A DNA stretch of 64,000 bases from Mucilaginibacter sabulilitoris (GCF_034262375.1 NZ_CP139558.1:2852001-2916000), one strand, 5' to 3'; positions 1-8,253 are shown, counted from the first letter of the stretch. A program made the numbers and translations. The notes: generated by a model from the sequence alone, not told the origin.

Positions 1-844
1 CAGCAAAGGGTTTAACCAATAATGGTATATGGGCGTTTTGCAGCGGCTTGATGGTTTTGGGGTGAATAACACTTGCCCCGTAATAAGTCATCTCGATAGC
101 TTCAGAGTACGACAATTCATCAAATTTTACGGTATCATTGAAAAATTTAGGATCGGCATTCAAAATACCCGGAACATCTTTCCAGGTAGTAACCGATTCG
201 GCTCCTAAACAGGACGCAAATATAGAAGCCGTATAATCAGAACCCTCACGACCCAACGTAGTGGTAAAGTTTTCTGATGTGCCGCCCAAAAAGCCCTGCG
301 TTACCACTGCACCTTTTTCAAGCAAGGGAGGGATGCCTTTACTGATGCTGTCGCGGGTTTTATCCCATTGTACAATGCCTTCACGATAGGTATTGTCGGT
401 ATGGATATAGCCACGCACATCAATCCACTGATTTTTTACGCCATCCTTATTTAAATACGCGCTGACAATGCGGGTTGACACCAACTCGCCGATGGACACC
501 AGCTGGTCATAAATAAAATCATAATCATCATGCGGTTCGTCTTCAATCATCCAGTCAATCTCCACAAAGGTGTTGGCTATTTCGTCGAAAACAGGATGTT
601 TGGGTTCAAACAACTCGTGCAGTATATCAAAATGGTATTGTTTTATACCATCGTAAATGAGGTGCATGTTGTCTGTCTGGTCAACATAGGAGCGGGTAAG
701 GCTTTCCAGCGCGTTGGTGGTTTTACCCATGGCCGATACTATAATGAGCAGTTGATTGCCCGTATATTTTTTAACAACACTGGCCAGGTTAATGATACCA
801 CCGACATCTTTAACCGATGCGCCTCCGAATTTAAAAACAAGCAT
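1..844 (-). CDS. lysC: Aspartate kinase (N-terminal part; runs off the window)
   Basis: Aspartokinase phosphorylates L-aspartate, the first step towards lysine, threonine, methionine and diaminopimelate. About 281 residues are visible on the minus strand; the C-terminal ACT regulatory domains lie beyond the left edge. The N-terminus reads MLVFKFGGASV, close to the family KFGGTSV nucleotide-binding motif, and the kinase core has TTTLGREGSDYTASIF, close to the family TTTLGRGGSD motif. The ATG lies directly after the stop of the lipoprotein gene upstream (0 nt between them), so translation is probably coupled and it is the last visible gene of the run yggS, GNAT, lipoprotein, kinase. I see no homoserine dehydrogenase part, but the C-terminus is missing, so a bifunctional ThrA-type enzyme cannot be excluded. 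Confidence 0.93.
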   Translation of the reverse strand, partial: MLVFKFGGASVKDVGGIINLASVVKKYTGNQLLIIVSAMGKTTNALESLTRSYVDQTDNMHLIYDGIKQYHFDILHELFEPKHPVFDEIANTFVEIDWMIEDEPHDDYDFIYDQLVSIGELVSTRIVSAYLNKDGVKNQWIDVRGYIHTDNTYREGIVQWDKTRDSISKGIPPLLEKGAVVTQGFLGGTSENFTTTLGREGSDYTASIFASCLGAESVTTWKDVPGILNADPKFFNDTVKFDELSYSEAIEMTYYGASVIHPKTIKPLQNAHIPLLVKPFA

Positions 845-1651
845 TTATTTAGTGTATTTGGCCACAACCGAATTTGGCCGCAGTAATGATTTTATAGGTG
901 AATAGGGGATAACCAAAGTGGTGATACCAGCCGCGTAAGGCTTATTTTCGTACTGGTTATATATAAATTTTAGCCCTGTGGGTGTAATGGAAAAATTATC
1001 GTTAAGAGCGAATTTATTGTCTTTAAAAAAGTAGTTATTTGCCAATGAGGCTGTATCGCTCAGTTTTTCATCCTTCCTGAATATTTTTTCGGCAACAGCT
1101 TTCAGCTTGTCCTGATACCCGGCTATAAAAAGATCATCGAGGGTGAGTTCTTTATTGGCTTTGGTATCCCAGTTTATAAAACCAGTGAACGATCCGCCAT
1201 GGGCGCCACCCTGGTAAGAGTAACCACCGACTTCAAGGGCGGCAAGGCTGGAATCCTGGAAGATGACCTTGGCATAGCTGTTCAGCGTAAAAAACATGTC
1301 CGAGCGTGCGTCGTTCTTTTTGAAATCAGCATAAGCCTGTAAAAATTTTTTGCTCATGAGCTCAATACTGCTGTCGGCTTTACCATCCATAGCAAACATG
1401 ATGGTAAGCTTATGCTTAACCGAATCATTAAGTGTTTGTTGATTGGTAAAAACAGGGTATTTTATCTGCACCACGGTACAAGCGCTATCTGGTTTATTGC
1501 CGCAATCGGCAGCACGCTCATGCAAGGTTTTATAGGTATAAGTGAGCGTATCGAAAGTAGCGGTTTCGGCTTTTTTTTCGGGTACTCCCCATTGACATGA
1601 TGTAAACGCAAAGCAAATGGCAATAAAACAGGTGATGCAGATGGTTTTCAT
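845..1651 (-). CDS. DUF3298/DUF4163-type (RsiV-like) lipoprotein
   Basis: Predicted lipoprotein of 268 residues: a short hydrophobic leader ends in a lipobox around FTSC at residues 16-19. The core YSYQGGAHGGSFTGF followed by LTLDDLF, and the ending with a YNQYENKPYAAG segment, match the DUF4163 plus DUF3298 arrangement known from RsiV, the lysozyme-binding anti-sigma factor, and from many Bacteroidota surface lipoproteins. There is no cytoplasmic anti-sigma domain here, so an RsiV-like signalling role is not supported. It starts 3 nt after the GNAT stop and ends where aspartate kinase begins, indicating one transcript. The function is unknown. Confidence 0.85.
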   Translation of the reverse strand: MKTICITCFIAICFAFTSCQWGVPEKKAETATFDTLTYTYKTLHERAADCGNKPDSACTVVQIKYPVFTNQQTLNDSVKHKLTIMFAMDGKADSSIELMSKKFLQAYADFKKNDARSDMFFTLNSYAKVIFQDSSLAALEVGGYSYQGGAHGGSFTGFINWDTKANKELTLDDLFIAGYQDKLKAVAEKIFRKDEKLSDTASLANNYFFKDNKFALNDNFSITPTGLKFIYNQYENKPYAAGITTLVIPYSPIKSLLRPNSVVAKYTK

Positions 1652-1654
1652 AGG

Positions 1655-2173
1655 CTAATAATTTAATAGTTGTTCTTTTGATAACGAGGCATTAAGCCAC
1701 CCGGCCTCAATGCTGGCTTCATATTTTCTATAGAAGTTTAAAGCGGGCTCGTTCCAGTCAAGCACCTGCCATACCATACCGCTGTAGCCGAGTTCTTTGG
1801 CTTCGGTAATAAGGATATTAAACAATAGTTTGCCAACACCTTTACCGCGGTATTCTTCTGTAACTATCAGGTCTTCGAGATACAAACGGCAGCCTTTCCA
1901 GGTAGAGTAACGAATGTAATAAACAGCGAAACCTACTATTATGCCATTAGCTTCAGCCACAAAGGCCTTCCATACCGGTTTGGTACCAAAGCCGGCATCT
2001 TCAAACTCCTGCAAGGTAACCGTAACCTCTTCGGGCGCTTTTTCATACAAGGCAAGTTCATGCACCAGTTCCATTAAACGCGGGCAATCGTCCTGGCGGG
2101 CAACTCTTATATGAAGCCCCCCGGCCCCCTGAAGGGGGAGTTTTTGATTGGTATGATTGATTGTATTATCCAT
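1655..2173 (-). CDS. GNAT family N-acetyltransferase
   Basis: A 172-residue GNAT acetyltransferase that would move an acetyl group from acetyl-CoA to a small amine. The motif A region EEYRGKGVGKLLF (about residues 108-120) carries the R/Q-x-x-G-x-G/A acetyl-CoA loop, preceded by LYLEDLIV and followed by WNEPALNFYRKYEA, as in diamine/spermidine-type GNATs. The substrate cannot be told. The first 20 or so residues are odd: NQKLPLQGAGGLH is encoded by a GC-rich repeat (2114-2140) found in intergenic DNA of this bacterial group, and the family core begins right after it at HIRVARQDD. No ATG lies between the repeat and the core, so the gene probably uses the ATG upstream of the repeat. Confidence 0.9.
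   Translation of the reverse strand: MDNTINHTNQKLPLQGAGGLHIRVARQDDCPRLMELVHELALYEKAPEEVTVTLQEFEDAGFGTKPVWKAFVAEANGIIVGFAVYYIRYSTWKGCRLYLEDLIVTEEYRGKGVGKLLFNILITEAKELGYSGMVWQVLDWNEPALNFYRKYEASIEAGWLNASLSKEQLLNY
2114..2140. repeat. GC-rich short palindromic repeat inside the GNAT 5' end
   Basis: The plus strand carries C-runs followed by CCCCCT-GA-AGGGGG (2125-2138), a 6-bp stem with a 2-nt loop in a GC-rich block unlike its surroundings. Read on the minus strand in the GNAT frame it encodes LPLQGAGGL. I recall this type of element as a dispersed intergenic repeat in Sphingobacteriaceae; copy number cannot be checked from one window. Confidence 0.6.
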
Positions 2174-2255
2174 TTCTTAAAGTAGTCAATTAAAATGCTT
2201 GATGAATGTTAATGGTGTAAATCCGAAATCGAACATCCGAAATCCCAAATCAGAA

Positions 2256-2942
2256 TCAATTATTTTTCCAGTACTTAATGACCCGGCTGCCAAAAATAGT
2301 GCTTCCTACCCGTATCATGTTACTGCCCTGCTCAATGGCCAGCTTATAGTCTGACGACATACCCATTGACAGGGTATTAAAAGTTTCAATTTTTCTGAAA
2401 TAACTTTGTTTTATACCGTCAAAAAAAGTTTTCAGCTCGTAGTATTCTTCTTTTATCTGTTTTTCGTTTTTGGTGTTGGTGGCAATGCCCATCAGTCCGC
2501 GTATGCGTACGTTTTTAAACATAGCAAACTCCTCAGAGCGGAGCAGCTCAATAGCTTCATCAAACCCCAGCCCAAACTTGGTTTCTTCATCGGCAATATA
2601 AATCTGCAGTAGGCAATCAATAACCCGGTCGGCTTTTTGGGCATATTTATTTATCTCATGCAGCAATTTCAGGCTGTCGACAGATTGTATCATGCTTACA
2701 AACGGGGCAATATATTTTACTTTGTTGGTTTGTAAGTGACCTATCAGGTGCCATTCTATATCTTTAGGCAATTGTTCATATTTCTCTACCATTTCCTGTA
2801 CAAGGTTCTCGCCAAACTGGCGCTGCCCGGCGTTATAAGCCTCCTGCACATCGGTCGCGGGTTTTGTTTTTGACACCGCCAATAAAGTTACCCCTGGACC
2901 CGTTTCTATTTTTAAGCTTTTGATATTATCTGCAATGCTCAT
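2256..2942 (-). CDS. YggS/PLPBP family pyridoxal-phosphate homeostasis protein
   Basis: A 228-residue single-domain PLP-binding protein of the YggS (PROSC) family, which buffers free PLP and affects amino-acid and vitamin B6 balance rather than catalysing a known reaction. Family marks are AVSKTKP (the PLP lysine is K25), FGENLVQE, WHLIGHLQTNKVK, the SVDS turn, MGIAT, SMGMSSDY near the end for phosphate binding, and R-VGSTIFGSR at the C-terminus. Length is normal. It is the first gene of the minus-strand run that continues into GNAT, lipoprotein and aspartate kinase; the 82-nt gap to GNAT is longer than the later junctions. Confidence 0.95.
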   Translation of the reverse strand: MSIADNIKSLKIETGPGVTLLAVSKTKPATDVQEAYNAGQRQFGENLVQEMVEKYEQLPKDIEWHLIGHLQTNKVKYIAPFVSMIQSVDSLKLLHEINKYAQKADRVIDCLLQIYIADEETKFGLGFDEAIELLRSEEFAMFKNVRIRGLMGIATNTKNEKQIKEEYYELKTFFDGIKQSYFRKIETFNTLSMGMSSDYKLAIEQGSNMIRVGSTIFGSRVIKYWKNN

Positions 2943-2972
2943 TTATACGTAAATTTGTCGTTGTAAAAAAGC

Positions 2973-3010
2973 CTCACCTAAATCCTCTCCTTTGGAGAGG
3001 ATAGGGTGAG
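2973..3010. repeat. Imperfect palindrome in the yggS/DUF4296 divergent gap
   Basis: CTCACC-TA-AATCCTCTCC and GGAGAGGAT-A-GGGTGAG pair over about 16 bp with a small bulge and a TTT loop. It sits between divergent genes, so it is not an obvious terminator for either. It resembles a dispersed intergenic repeat of related genomes (recalled, not checked). Confidence 0.5.
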
Positions 3011-3047
3011 ACAATTTTGCTTAATTATTCAGCCGCTAAATTACAGA

Positions 3048-3695
3048 ATGCATAAATATTTAATCTTGTTTTTTTCAGTAACGCTTTTTTTATGTTCCTG
3101 TAAAAGTGAAGGAGTGCCAAACGGGGTTATTAAACCTAATGTTATGGCCGGCTTGCTTACCGAAATCCATCTTATAGACGGCCGTTTATATAACGGCATG
3201 CAAAACCCGGATACGCTGTACAAATATGGCATGGGTAATTACCTGGCCGCGTTTGAACAGTTCCATACTGATTCGGCCATATTTAAAAAAAGCCTGAATT
3301 ATTATTCGACTCAGCCTGATAAGCTTTCAGTTATTTATGACCAGGTTGATGCCCGGATAAAGGCCCTTACAGATTCTGTTAACCTGGTACAGACAAAAAT
3401 ACGGCAGGCTCAGTTAAAAGTTGATTCGCTAAAGGCCGATTCGGTTAAGAAAGCACGACAAAAAATGTCAAAATCTGAGTTAAAGGCAGATTCGATAAAA
3501 ACGGCTGCGCGCGTAAAATTACAGGCCCAGCGTACCGCCGATTCATTGAAAAAAGTACAGGAAAGCCTGAGAAAGCCTGTGCGGAAAATAGATTCGTTGA
3601 AAAAAGCAATGCGGCAAAAAAGAAAAGCCGTTCATATTGCCGATTCACTTAAAAAGTTAAAACAAAAACATCCTGATGCTTTACCCAAAAAATAG
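3048..3695 (+). CDS. DUF4296 domain lipoprotein with Lys/Ser-rich coiled tail
   Basis: A 215-residue exported protein. ATG 3048 is chosen over an upstream start (3006) because it gives a clean lipoprotein leader, MHKYLILFFSVTLFLCSC. Residues about 25-110 fit DUF4296, a Bacteroidota-only domain (VMAGLLTEIHLIDGRLY, then a YYSTQPDKL segment). The last 100 residues are a charged helix with repeated ADSLKK/DSIK units, likely a periplasmic coiled coil. The end overlaps the mutS2 start by 20 bp, so the two genes are translationally linked. A TAAATTTG box at 2950-2957 could be its -7 element, but no TTG sits at the right distance. The function is unknown. Confidence 0.88.
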   Translation: MHKYLILFFSVTLFLCSCKSEGVPNGVIKPNVMAGLLTEIHLIDGRLYNGMQNPDTLYKYGMGNYLAAFEQFHTDSAIFKKSLNYYSTQPDKLSVIYDQVDARIKALTDSVNLVQTKIRQAQLKVDSLKADSVKKARQKMSKSELKADSIKTAARVKLQAQRTADSLKKVQESLRKPVRKIDSLKKAMRQKRKAVHIADSLKKLKQKHPDALPKK

Positions 3696-6039
3696 TGTTG
3701 ATAAGCTGGGGTTTACCGAAGTAAAAGAATTAATAAAAGCGCATTGCCTGAGTGAAATGGGTCAGCAAATGGTTGACAAGATACAGGTGATGAGTAATTA
3801 TGACCTGATATACAAATTTTTAAACCAGGCAAACGAGTTTAAAAATATACTGGTTAACGATGCCGCCTTACCCATTCATCACTTTTTCGATATTAAATCC
3901 CTGGCTAATAAGGCCCGTATTGAAGGCGTATTTTTAACCGAGGAAGAATTTTACCAGGTGCAAACTTCGCTGCAAACCGTGTTTGCCGTAATCGCTTACT
4001 TCAGCGAACGGGAGGGGCTATACCCTAACCTCGAGGCTTTGTTTGAACACCTGCCCATTGAAAAGGCCATTCTGAAAAAGATAGATGCTGTTATTGATGC
4101 TAAGGGAAAAATAAGACCCAACGCGTCGCGCGAGCTGAATGAAATAACCATGGGCATAGCCAAAGCCGAACAGGAGGCCCGTAAAAAAATTGACCAGATA
4201 TTCAAAGCAGCAAGCGGCAATGGCTGGACGGCCGATGGCTCCCTCACCGTGCGCGACGGGCGCTTGTGTATCCCGCTGCTGGCCGAAAATAAGCGCAAGC
4301 TTAAAGGTTTTATACATGATGAATCGGCATCGGGCCAGACGGTTTACATAGAACCTGAGGAGGTGTTTACGCTCAATAACCGGGTGCGCGATCTGGAATT
4401 TGAGCGCCGCCGGGAGATAGTGAAAATACTGACTGCCCTTACAGACGAACTAAGGCCCTATACGCCGCTTATACTATCATATCATGGCCTGTTAACAAAG
4501 CTCGATTTTGTGCGGGCCAAGGCGCTGTTTGCTATCGATATTGAGGCCGAAATGCCGCAGGTGGTTAACGAGGCCCGTTTAAAATTGTTTAATGCCCGCC
4601 ACCCGCTATTGTTCCTGAATTTTAAAACGGAGCAAAAAACAGTGGTGCCCCTTAACGTTCATATTGACGAGGGCACACGTATTATTGTAGTATCCGGACC
4701 GAATGCCGGCGGTAAATCGGTGTGTATGAAAACCGTTGGTTTGCTGCAAATGATGGTGCAGGCAGGTTTGCTGATACCTGCCGATGAGGCCAGCGTGGTA
4801 GGTGTGTTTAAACAGTTGTTTGTTGATATTGGTGATGACCAATCGATAGAAAGCGACCTGAGTACCTACAGTGCACACCTGAGCAAAATGAAAACTTTTG
4901 TGGAGGATGCCAACGGCAAAACGTTGGTGCTGATAGACGAGTTTGGTACAGGTACCGATCCGCAATTTGGCGGCCCGATAGCCGAGGCAGTGCTTGAATC
5001 GCTTAACCATAAAAAGGTGAGAGGAATGGTTACCACACACTACTCCAATCTTAAAATATTCGCCAGCAATACCGAGGGGATAGAGAACGCTTCCATGCTA
5101 TTCAATAACGTGGAAATGAAGCCGCTTTATCAGTTGGAAATAGGTAAGCCCGGCAGCTCTTACGCTTTTGAAATAGCGCAAAAAATAGGCTTACCATCAA
5201 ATGTGCTTAACCTCGCCAAAAATAAAATTAGCGAAGGCCAGAAAAAGGTAGATACCCTGCTGGTTGACCTGGAGCGCGAAAAACGGGAGATATTTGAAAC
5301 CAAACAAAAGCTGGATAAACAGCAACGCCGCGTTAACGAGCTGCAAATCGAAAATGAAAAGCTGAAAAGCTATCTCGATGAAAACAAAAAAGTGCTCATC
5401 AGGGAAGCTAAAGAGCAAGCCAAGAATATTATCCTGAATGCCAATAAGCTGGTAGAGAACACTATATCTGAAATAAAAAGCAGCAATGCCGATAAAGAGA
5501 TTACCCGTACCCTGCGCGAAAACCTGAATACGGAGCTTAAAAAGAACACGGTAAAGGTTGAGCCGGTAAAGACAAACCCGGCAGCTGATGAAGAACTGAA
5601 GCCTGGCGATTGGGTAAGGCTAACTGACTCTGAAACCACCGGCCAGGTTATTGAGCTGATTAAGGACAACGTAGTAATTGCCATTGGCGACCTGCGCACC
5701 GTGGCCAAAAAAAAAAGGGTAATAAAGGTTTCCAAATCGTCGGTGCCGAAGGATATCCGCAGAAACTTTAGTTCGCATACCAATGATATGGCCAGTTTTA
5801 GTCCGGAGATTGATGTGCGCGGTATGCGTACTGAGGATGCCCTGCACGCTATTGAAAAACTGTTTGACCGCGCCCTGATGATGGGTTTTAATAACCTCAA
5901 GATCATTCACGGTAAGGGCGATGGTATTTTACGCAAAATGATCAGGCAGTACCTCAAAAAATACGATCAGGTTGACCGTTTGGAAGATGAACATGCAGAC
6001 AGGGGTGGCGACGGCATCACTTATGCATATTTGAAATAA
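3676..6039 (+). CDS. mutS2: MutS2 with C-terminal Smr domain
   Basis: A 787-residue MutS2 protein. Known members limit homologous recombination or, in Bacillus, act in ribosome rescue by splitting collided ribosomes; they do not do mismatch repair. Order of parts: MutS core and lever from residue 1, ATPase with Walker A GPNAGGKSV near residue 341 and Walker B LVLIDEFGTGTDPQ near 417, STYSAHLSKM between them, a coiled-coil clamp region about 520-640, a small KOW-like linker (LKPGDWVRL), and the Smr nuclease domain about 711-787 with DVRGMRTEDA and IIHGKGDGILR. Length and start MLYPKNSVDKLGF are usual. It overlaps the lipoprotein gene upstream by 20 bp. Confidence 0.97.
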   Translation: MLYPKNSVDKLGFTEVKELIKAHCLSEMGQQMVDKIQVMSNYDLIYKFLNQANEFKNILVNDAALPIHHFFDIKSLANKARIEGVFLTEEEFYQVQTSLQTVFAVIAYFSEREGLYPNLEALFEHLPIEKAILKKIDAVIDAKGKIRPNASRELNEITMGIAKAEQEARKKIDQIFKAASGNGWTADGSLTVRDGRLCIPLLAENKRKLKGFIHDESASGQTVYIEPEEVFTLNNRVRDLEFERRREIVKILTALTDELRPYTPLILSYHGLLTKLDFVRAKALFAIDIEAEMPQVVNEARLKLFNARHPLLFLNFKTEQKTVVPLNVHIDEGTRIIVVSGPNAGGKSVCMKTVGLLQMMVQAGLLIPADEASVVGVFKQLFVDIGDDQSIESDLSTYSAHLSKMKTFVEDANGKTLVLIDEFGTGTDPQFGGPIAEAVLESLNHKKVRGMVTTHYSNLKIFASNTEGIENASMLFNNVEMKPLYQLEIGKPGSSYAFEIAQKIGLPSNVLNLAKNKISEGQKKVDTLLVDLEREKREIFETKQKLDKQQRRVNELQIENEKLKSYLDENKKVLIREAKEQAKNIILNANKLVENTISEIKSSNADKEITRTLRENLNTELKKNTVKVEPVKTNPAADEELKPGDWVRLTDSETTGQVIELIKDNVVIAIGDLRTVAKKKRVIKVSKSSVPKDIRRNFSSHTNDMASFSPEIDVRGMRTEDALHAIEKLFDRALMMGFNNLKIIHGKGDGILRKMIRQYLKKYDQVDRLEDEHADRGGDGITYAYLK

Positions 6040-6075
6040 GTTTTATAAATTTAAGCTGTAAACCTTTAAATTAAA

Positions 6076-7161
6076 ATGCGCAAAACCTACTTTATCGTTC
6101 TGTTCCTGTTTTTGTCCGCGGGTGTAAGTAATTGCTTAGCCCAAAGCGTAGTACTCAAAAGTAAAGACAATCACATCCGTTACACGGGCCGTATTAACAT
6201 GACCGACGAAGCGGCTGAGTTTTACTGGACGGGCTCATCGGCCAAAATTAACTTTAAGGGAACAGGTGCTTCTGTATTATTGCAGGACGAGCGCGGCGAT
6301 AACTATTTTACCGTTATTGTTGATGATAAGGTGATCAATACTATTCACCTGGACAATACCAGGCGGGTTTATACCCTTGCCGAAGGATTGCCGGATGGTA
6401 CACATAGTGTGGAGCTGTTTAAACGTACCGAATGGGAAATGGGTAAAACTACGTTTTACCAGTTTATATTAGCCAAGGATGCTTCTATTTTACCTCCGCC
6501 GGCAACTAAAAAACACCGGATTGAGTTTTTTGGCAACTCCATTACCTGTGGATACGCGGCAGAAGATACAACAGGTAAAGATCGTGGCACAGCTCCGTAT
6601 GAAAATGGTTATTTAGCCTACGGCGCGATTACCGCCCGCCACTTTGATGCCGACTATGTATGTACCTCCAAAAGCGGCATTGGTATTTTAGTGAGCTGGT
6701 TCCCGCTGATCATGCCCGAAATGTATAACCGGCTCGACCCTACAGACCCGACCAGCTTATGGAACTTCTCGAGGTATACACCCGATCTGGTGATCATCAA
6801 CCTCTTTCAGAATGATTCATGGATCGTGACCAAGCCTGATAACCCGCAGTTTAAGGAACGCTTTGGCACCAAAGCACCTGAGCCTGATCAGATCATTAGG
6901 GCTTATCGTGATTTTGTAAAGAGCATCCGCAAAAAATATCCTAAAGCACAGATCATTTGCGCATTAGGCAGCATGGATGCTACCAAACAAGGTTCGCCAT
7001 GGCCGGGTTATATTGAAAAGGCAGTTGCCGGATTAAATGATAAGAGCATTTATACCCATTTTTTCCCGTATAAAAATACCAGCGGTCATCCCAGCGTTAA
7101 AGAGCAACAGGCCATGGCCGATGACCTGATCGGTTTTATTGATAAAACGGTGAAATGGTAG
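6076..7161 (+). CDS. Secreted SGNH/CE2-type carbohydrate esterase
   Basis: A 361-residue exported esterase with a signal peptide ending near SNCLAQ (residue 23). It has the two-part layout of carbohydrate esterase family 2: an N-terminal beta-sandwich (about 25-140, with YWTGSSAKINFKGTGASV), then an SGNH hydrolase domain. The nucleophile is in FFGNSITCGY near residue 153, ILVSWFPLIMPEMYNR follows, FQND carries the Asn block, and TSGHPSVKEQ near the end supplies the catalytic His. Known CE2 enzymes remove acetyl groups from xylan, mannan or cello-oligosaccharides; the substrate here is inferred only. It starts 36 nt after mutS2 without a visible own promoter. Confidence 0.88.
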   Translation: MRKTYFIVLFLFLSAGVSNCLAQSVVLKSKDNHIRYTGRINMTDEAAEFYWTGSSAKINFKGTGASVLLQDERGDNYFTVIVDDKVINTIHLDNTRRVYTLAEGLPDGTHSVELFKRTEWEMGKTTFYQFILAKDASILPPPATKKHRIEFFGNSITCGYAAEDTTGKDRGTAPYENGYLAYGAITARHFDADYVCTSKSGIGILVSWFPLIMPEMYNRLDPTDPTSLWNFSRYTPDLVIINLFQNDSWIVTKPDNPQFKERFGTKAPEPDQIIRAYRDFVKSIRKKYPKAQIICALGSMDATKQGSPWPGYIEKAVAGLNDKSIYTHFFPYKNTSGHPSVKEQQAMADDLIGFIDKTVKW

Positions 7162-7198
7162 CAGAATGTAAAAACTTTCTGCTCATTGTTTGTTGTTT

Positions 7199-7228
7199 TT
7201 GTATTGCCTGCAACAATATGTATATTTG
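7199..7228 (+). promoter_or_regulatory. Bacteroidota promoter TTG-N19-TATATTTG
   Basis: TTG at 7199-7201, 19 nt, then TATATTTG at 7221-7228: a full match to the Bacteroidota -33/-7 consensus. Transcription would start near 7233, about 20 nt before the ATG of the small gene at 7254. It shows that the small pair is transcribed separately from the esterase gene. Confidence 0.75.
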
Positions 7229-7253
7229 AATAAGATTTATAATAATCAGCGTC

Positions 7254-7451
7254 ATGACAACTATAACCATTGATATACCAGACAATAAGGCTAAAGACCT
7301 GTCTGCTTATGCAACTAAGATAGGCGGACGTGTGGTTGATAAAAAAAGCGCTAAGACAGCCCGGCCGGCAAATACCGAAGAAGATGAGGTAACTCATGAA
7401 AGTTATTTTGGGGAAAACCTGAAACGGGTTATCAACGCGTTTAAAAAATAA
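7254..7451 (+). CDS. Small soluble protein, antitoxin-like N-terminus
   Basis: A 65-residue protein of unknown function. The N-terminus TTITIDIPDNKAKDLSAY resembles the beta-strand/helix start of small Bacteroidota proteins often annotated as antitoxin-like, but no DNA-binding motif can be assigned. The second half is charged (EEDEVTHES, then LKRVINAFKK). It has its own strong promoter (7199-7228). Its stop codon 7449-7451 is followed at once by the ATG of a 55-residue membrane protein, so the two are translationally coupled. The toxin-antitoxin idea is inference from layout only. Confidence 0.75.
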   Translation: MTTITIDIPDNKAKDLSAYATKIGGRVVDKKSAKTARPANTEEDEVTHESYFGENLKRVINAFKK

Positions 7452-7619
7452 ATGACTCCAACTCCAAACGCTAAAACTAAAATAAAGGTACAAATAGGGG
7501 TCACCATTGTACTTGGTATATTCTCTCTTTATTTAATAGCTACAGAACCAGCTAATTCTGATAAAACCAAATGGGCCTTTGGCATCATCGGTATTATTAT
7601 AGGGTATTGGTTAAAGTAA
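7452..7619 (+). CDS. 55-residue membrane protein coupled to the gene at 7254
   Basis: A short gene starting directly after the TAA of the preceding gene (0 nt apart). It reads MTPTPNAKTKIK, a hydrophobic segment of about 18 residues (VQIGVTIVLGIFSLYLIA), a short polar loop TEPANSDKTK, and a second hydrophobic segment ending GYWLK: two predicted membrane spans with a short hairpin. I do not recognise the family. Zero spacing, a shared strong promoter and clean membrane topology make it a real gene rather than chance. A weak hairpin (CAGATGT...ACATCTG, about 7632-7665) follows and could end the transcript. Confidence 0.7.
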   Translation: MTPTPNAKTKIKVQIGVTIVLGIFSLYLIATEPANSDKTKWAFGIIGIIIGYWLK

Positions 7620-7677
7620 TGTCTATAATAACAGATGTACGGCTATTCAAAGCCCGCACATCTGAAATCTCACATCG

Positions 7678-8253
7678 TTATTCACCAACCTTTTGCTGAT
7701 CGGGCAGTTCATTAGGGCCGGGTATATTTGTCTGCTTCTTATCGCTGTCGCCATCATCGTCGGCTGTGCCTTCACGGTATGGTTGTTGAGGGTTTGGCCT
7801 TTTTTCTCCGTCATCATCATCATTTTCTTCTTTATCTCCCTCGGGGTGCTGATCTGATTGACCTGTATTATTGGTAGCATCCATTACCTGTCCGTAGTTT
7901 GATTGCCCGGCCTGGTTCGGGTCGGTAAAATTGCTGTTTTCCGGATGCTCTTGGGCCGGTTGGGTACGTCCGAAATAGGCATTATTATTACCTGCCATTT
8001 GCGATGGATTGGCCTTGTCATCACCGGATGGAGTAAGGTTATTTTGACCAAAGTTTTCACCACCCATAGGATGGCCTTCCATGCCGGGCGCGTCCTGTTT
8101 TTTCATGTCATCTTTTGATGTAGGGTAACCATGCTGCAGGTCTTCTTCTGTCAGGTTATCATCGTCGTCTACCCGGTAAGCGTTGGGTTTGTTATCATGT
8201 TGTTCCGGATCATGATCATCATTCTGGAACTCGTTATCTTGTTGCATTATCAT
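7678..8253 (-). CDS. Acidic, low-complexity, probably disordered protein
   Basis: A 191-residue protein dominated by D, E, N, Q, G and P, with almost no hydrophobic core, no signal peptide and no membrane segment. Runs such as DDDDN, EENDDDDGEKR and NPQQPYREGTADDDGDSD suggest an intrinsically disordered protein. Start is ATG 8253 (MIMQQ) or ATG 8247 (MQQDN). Extreme hydrophilicity recalls stress or desiccation-related hydrophilins, which is an inference from composition only. No operon partners: both neighbours are on the opposite strand. Confidence 0.75.
   Translation of the reverse strand: MIMQQDNEFQNDDHDPEQHDNKPNAYRVDDDDNLTEEDLQHGYPTSKDDMKKQDAPGMEGHPMGGENFGQNNLTPSGDDKANPSQMAGNNNAYFGRTQPAQEHPENSNFTDPNQAGQSNYGQVMDATNNTGQSDQHPEGDKEENDDDDGEKRPNPQQPYREGTADDDGDSDKKQTNIPGPNELPDQQKVGE

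Noticed and set aside
845..1651. RsiV anti-sigma factor
   Set aside because: Only the outer DUF3298 domain is similar; there is no cytoplasmic anti-sigma part and no sigma gene nearby.
3445..3648. Minus-strand frame over the Lys/Ser-rich tail of the lipoprotein
   Set aside because: It is the shadow of the repetitive coding sequence on the other strand; no leader or family.
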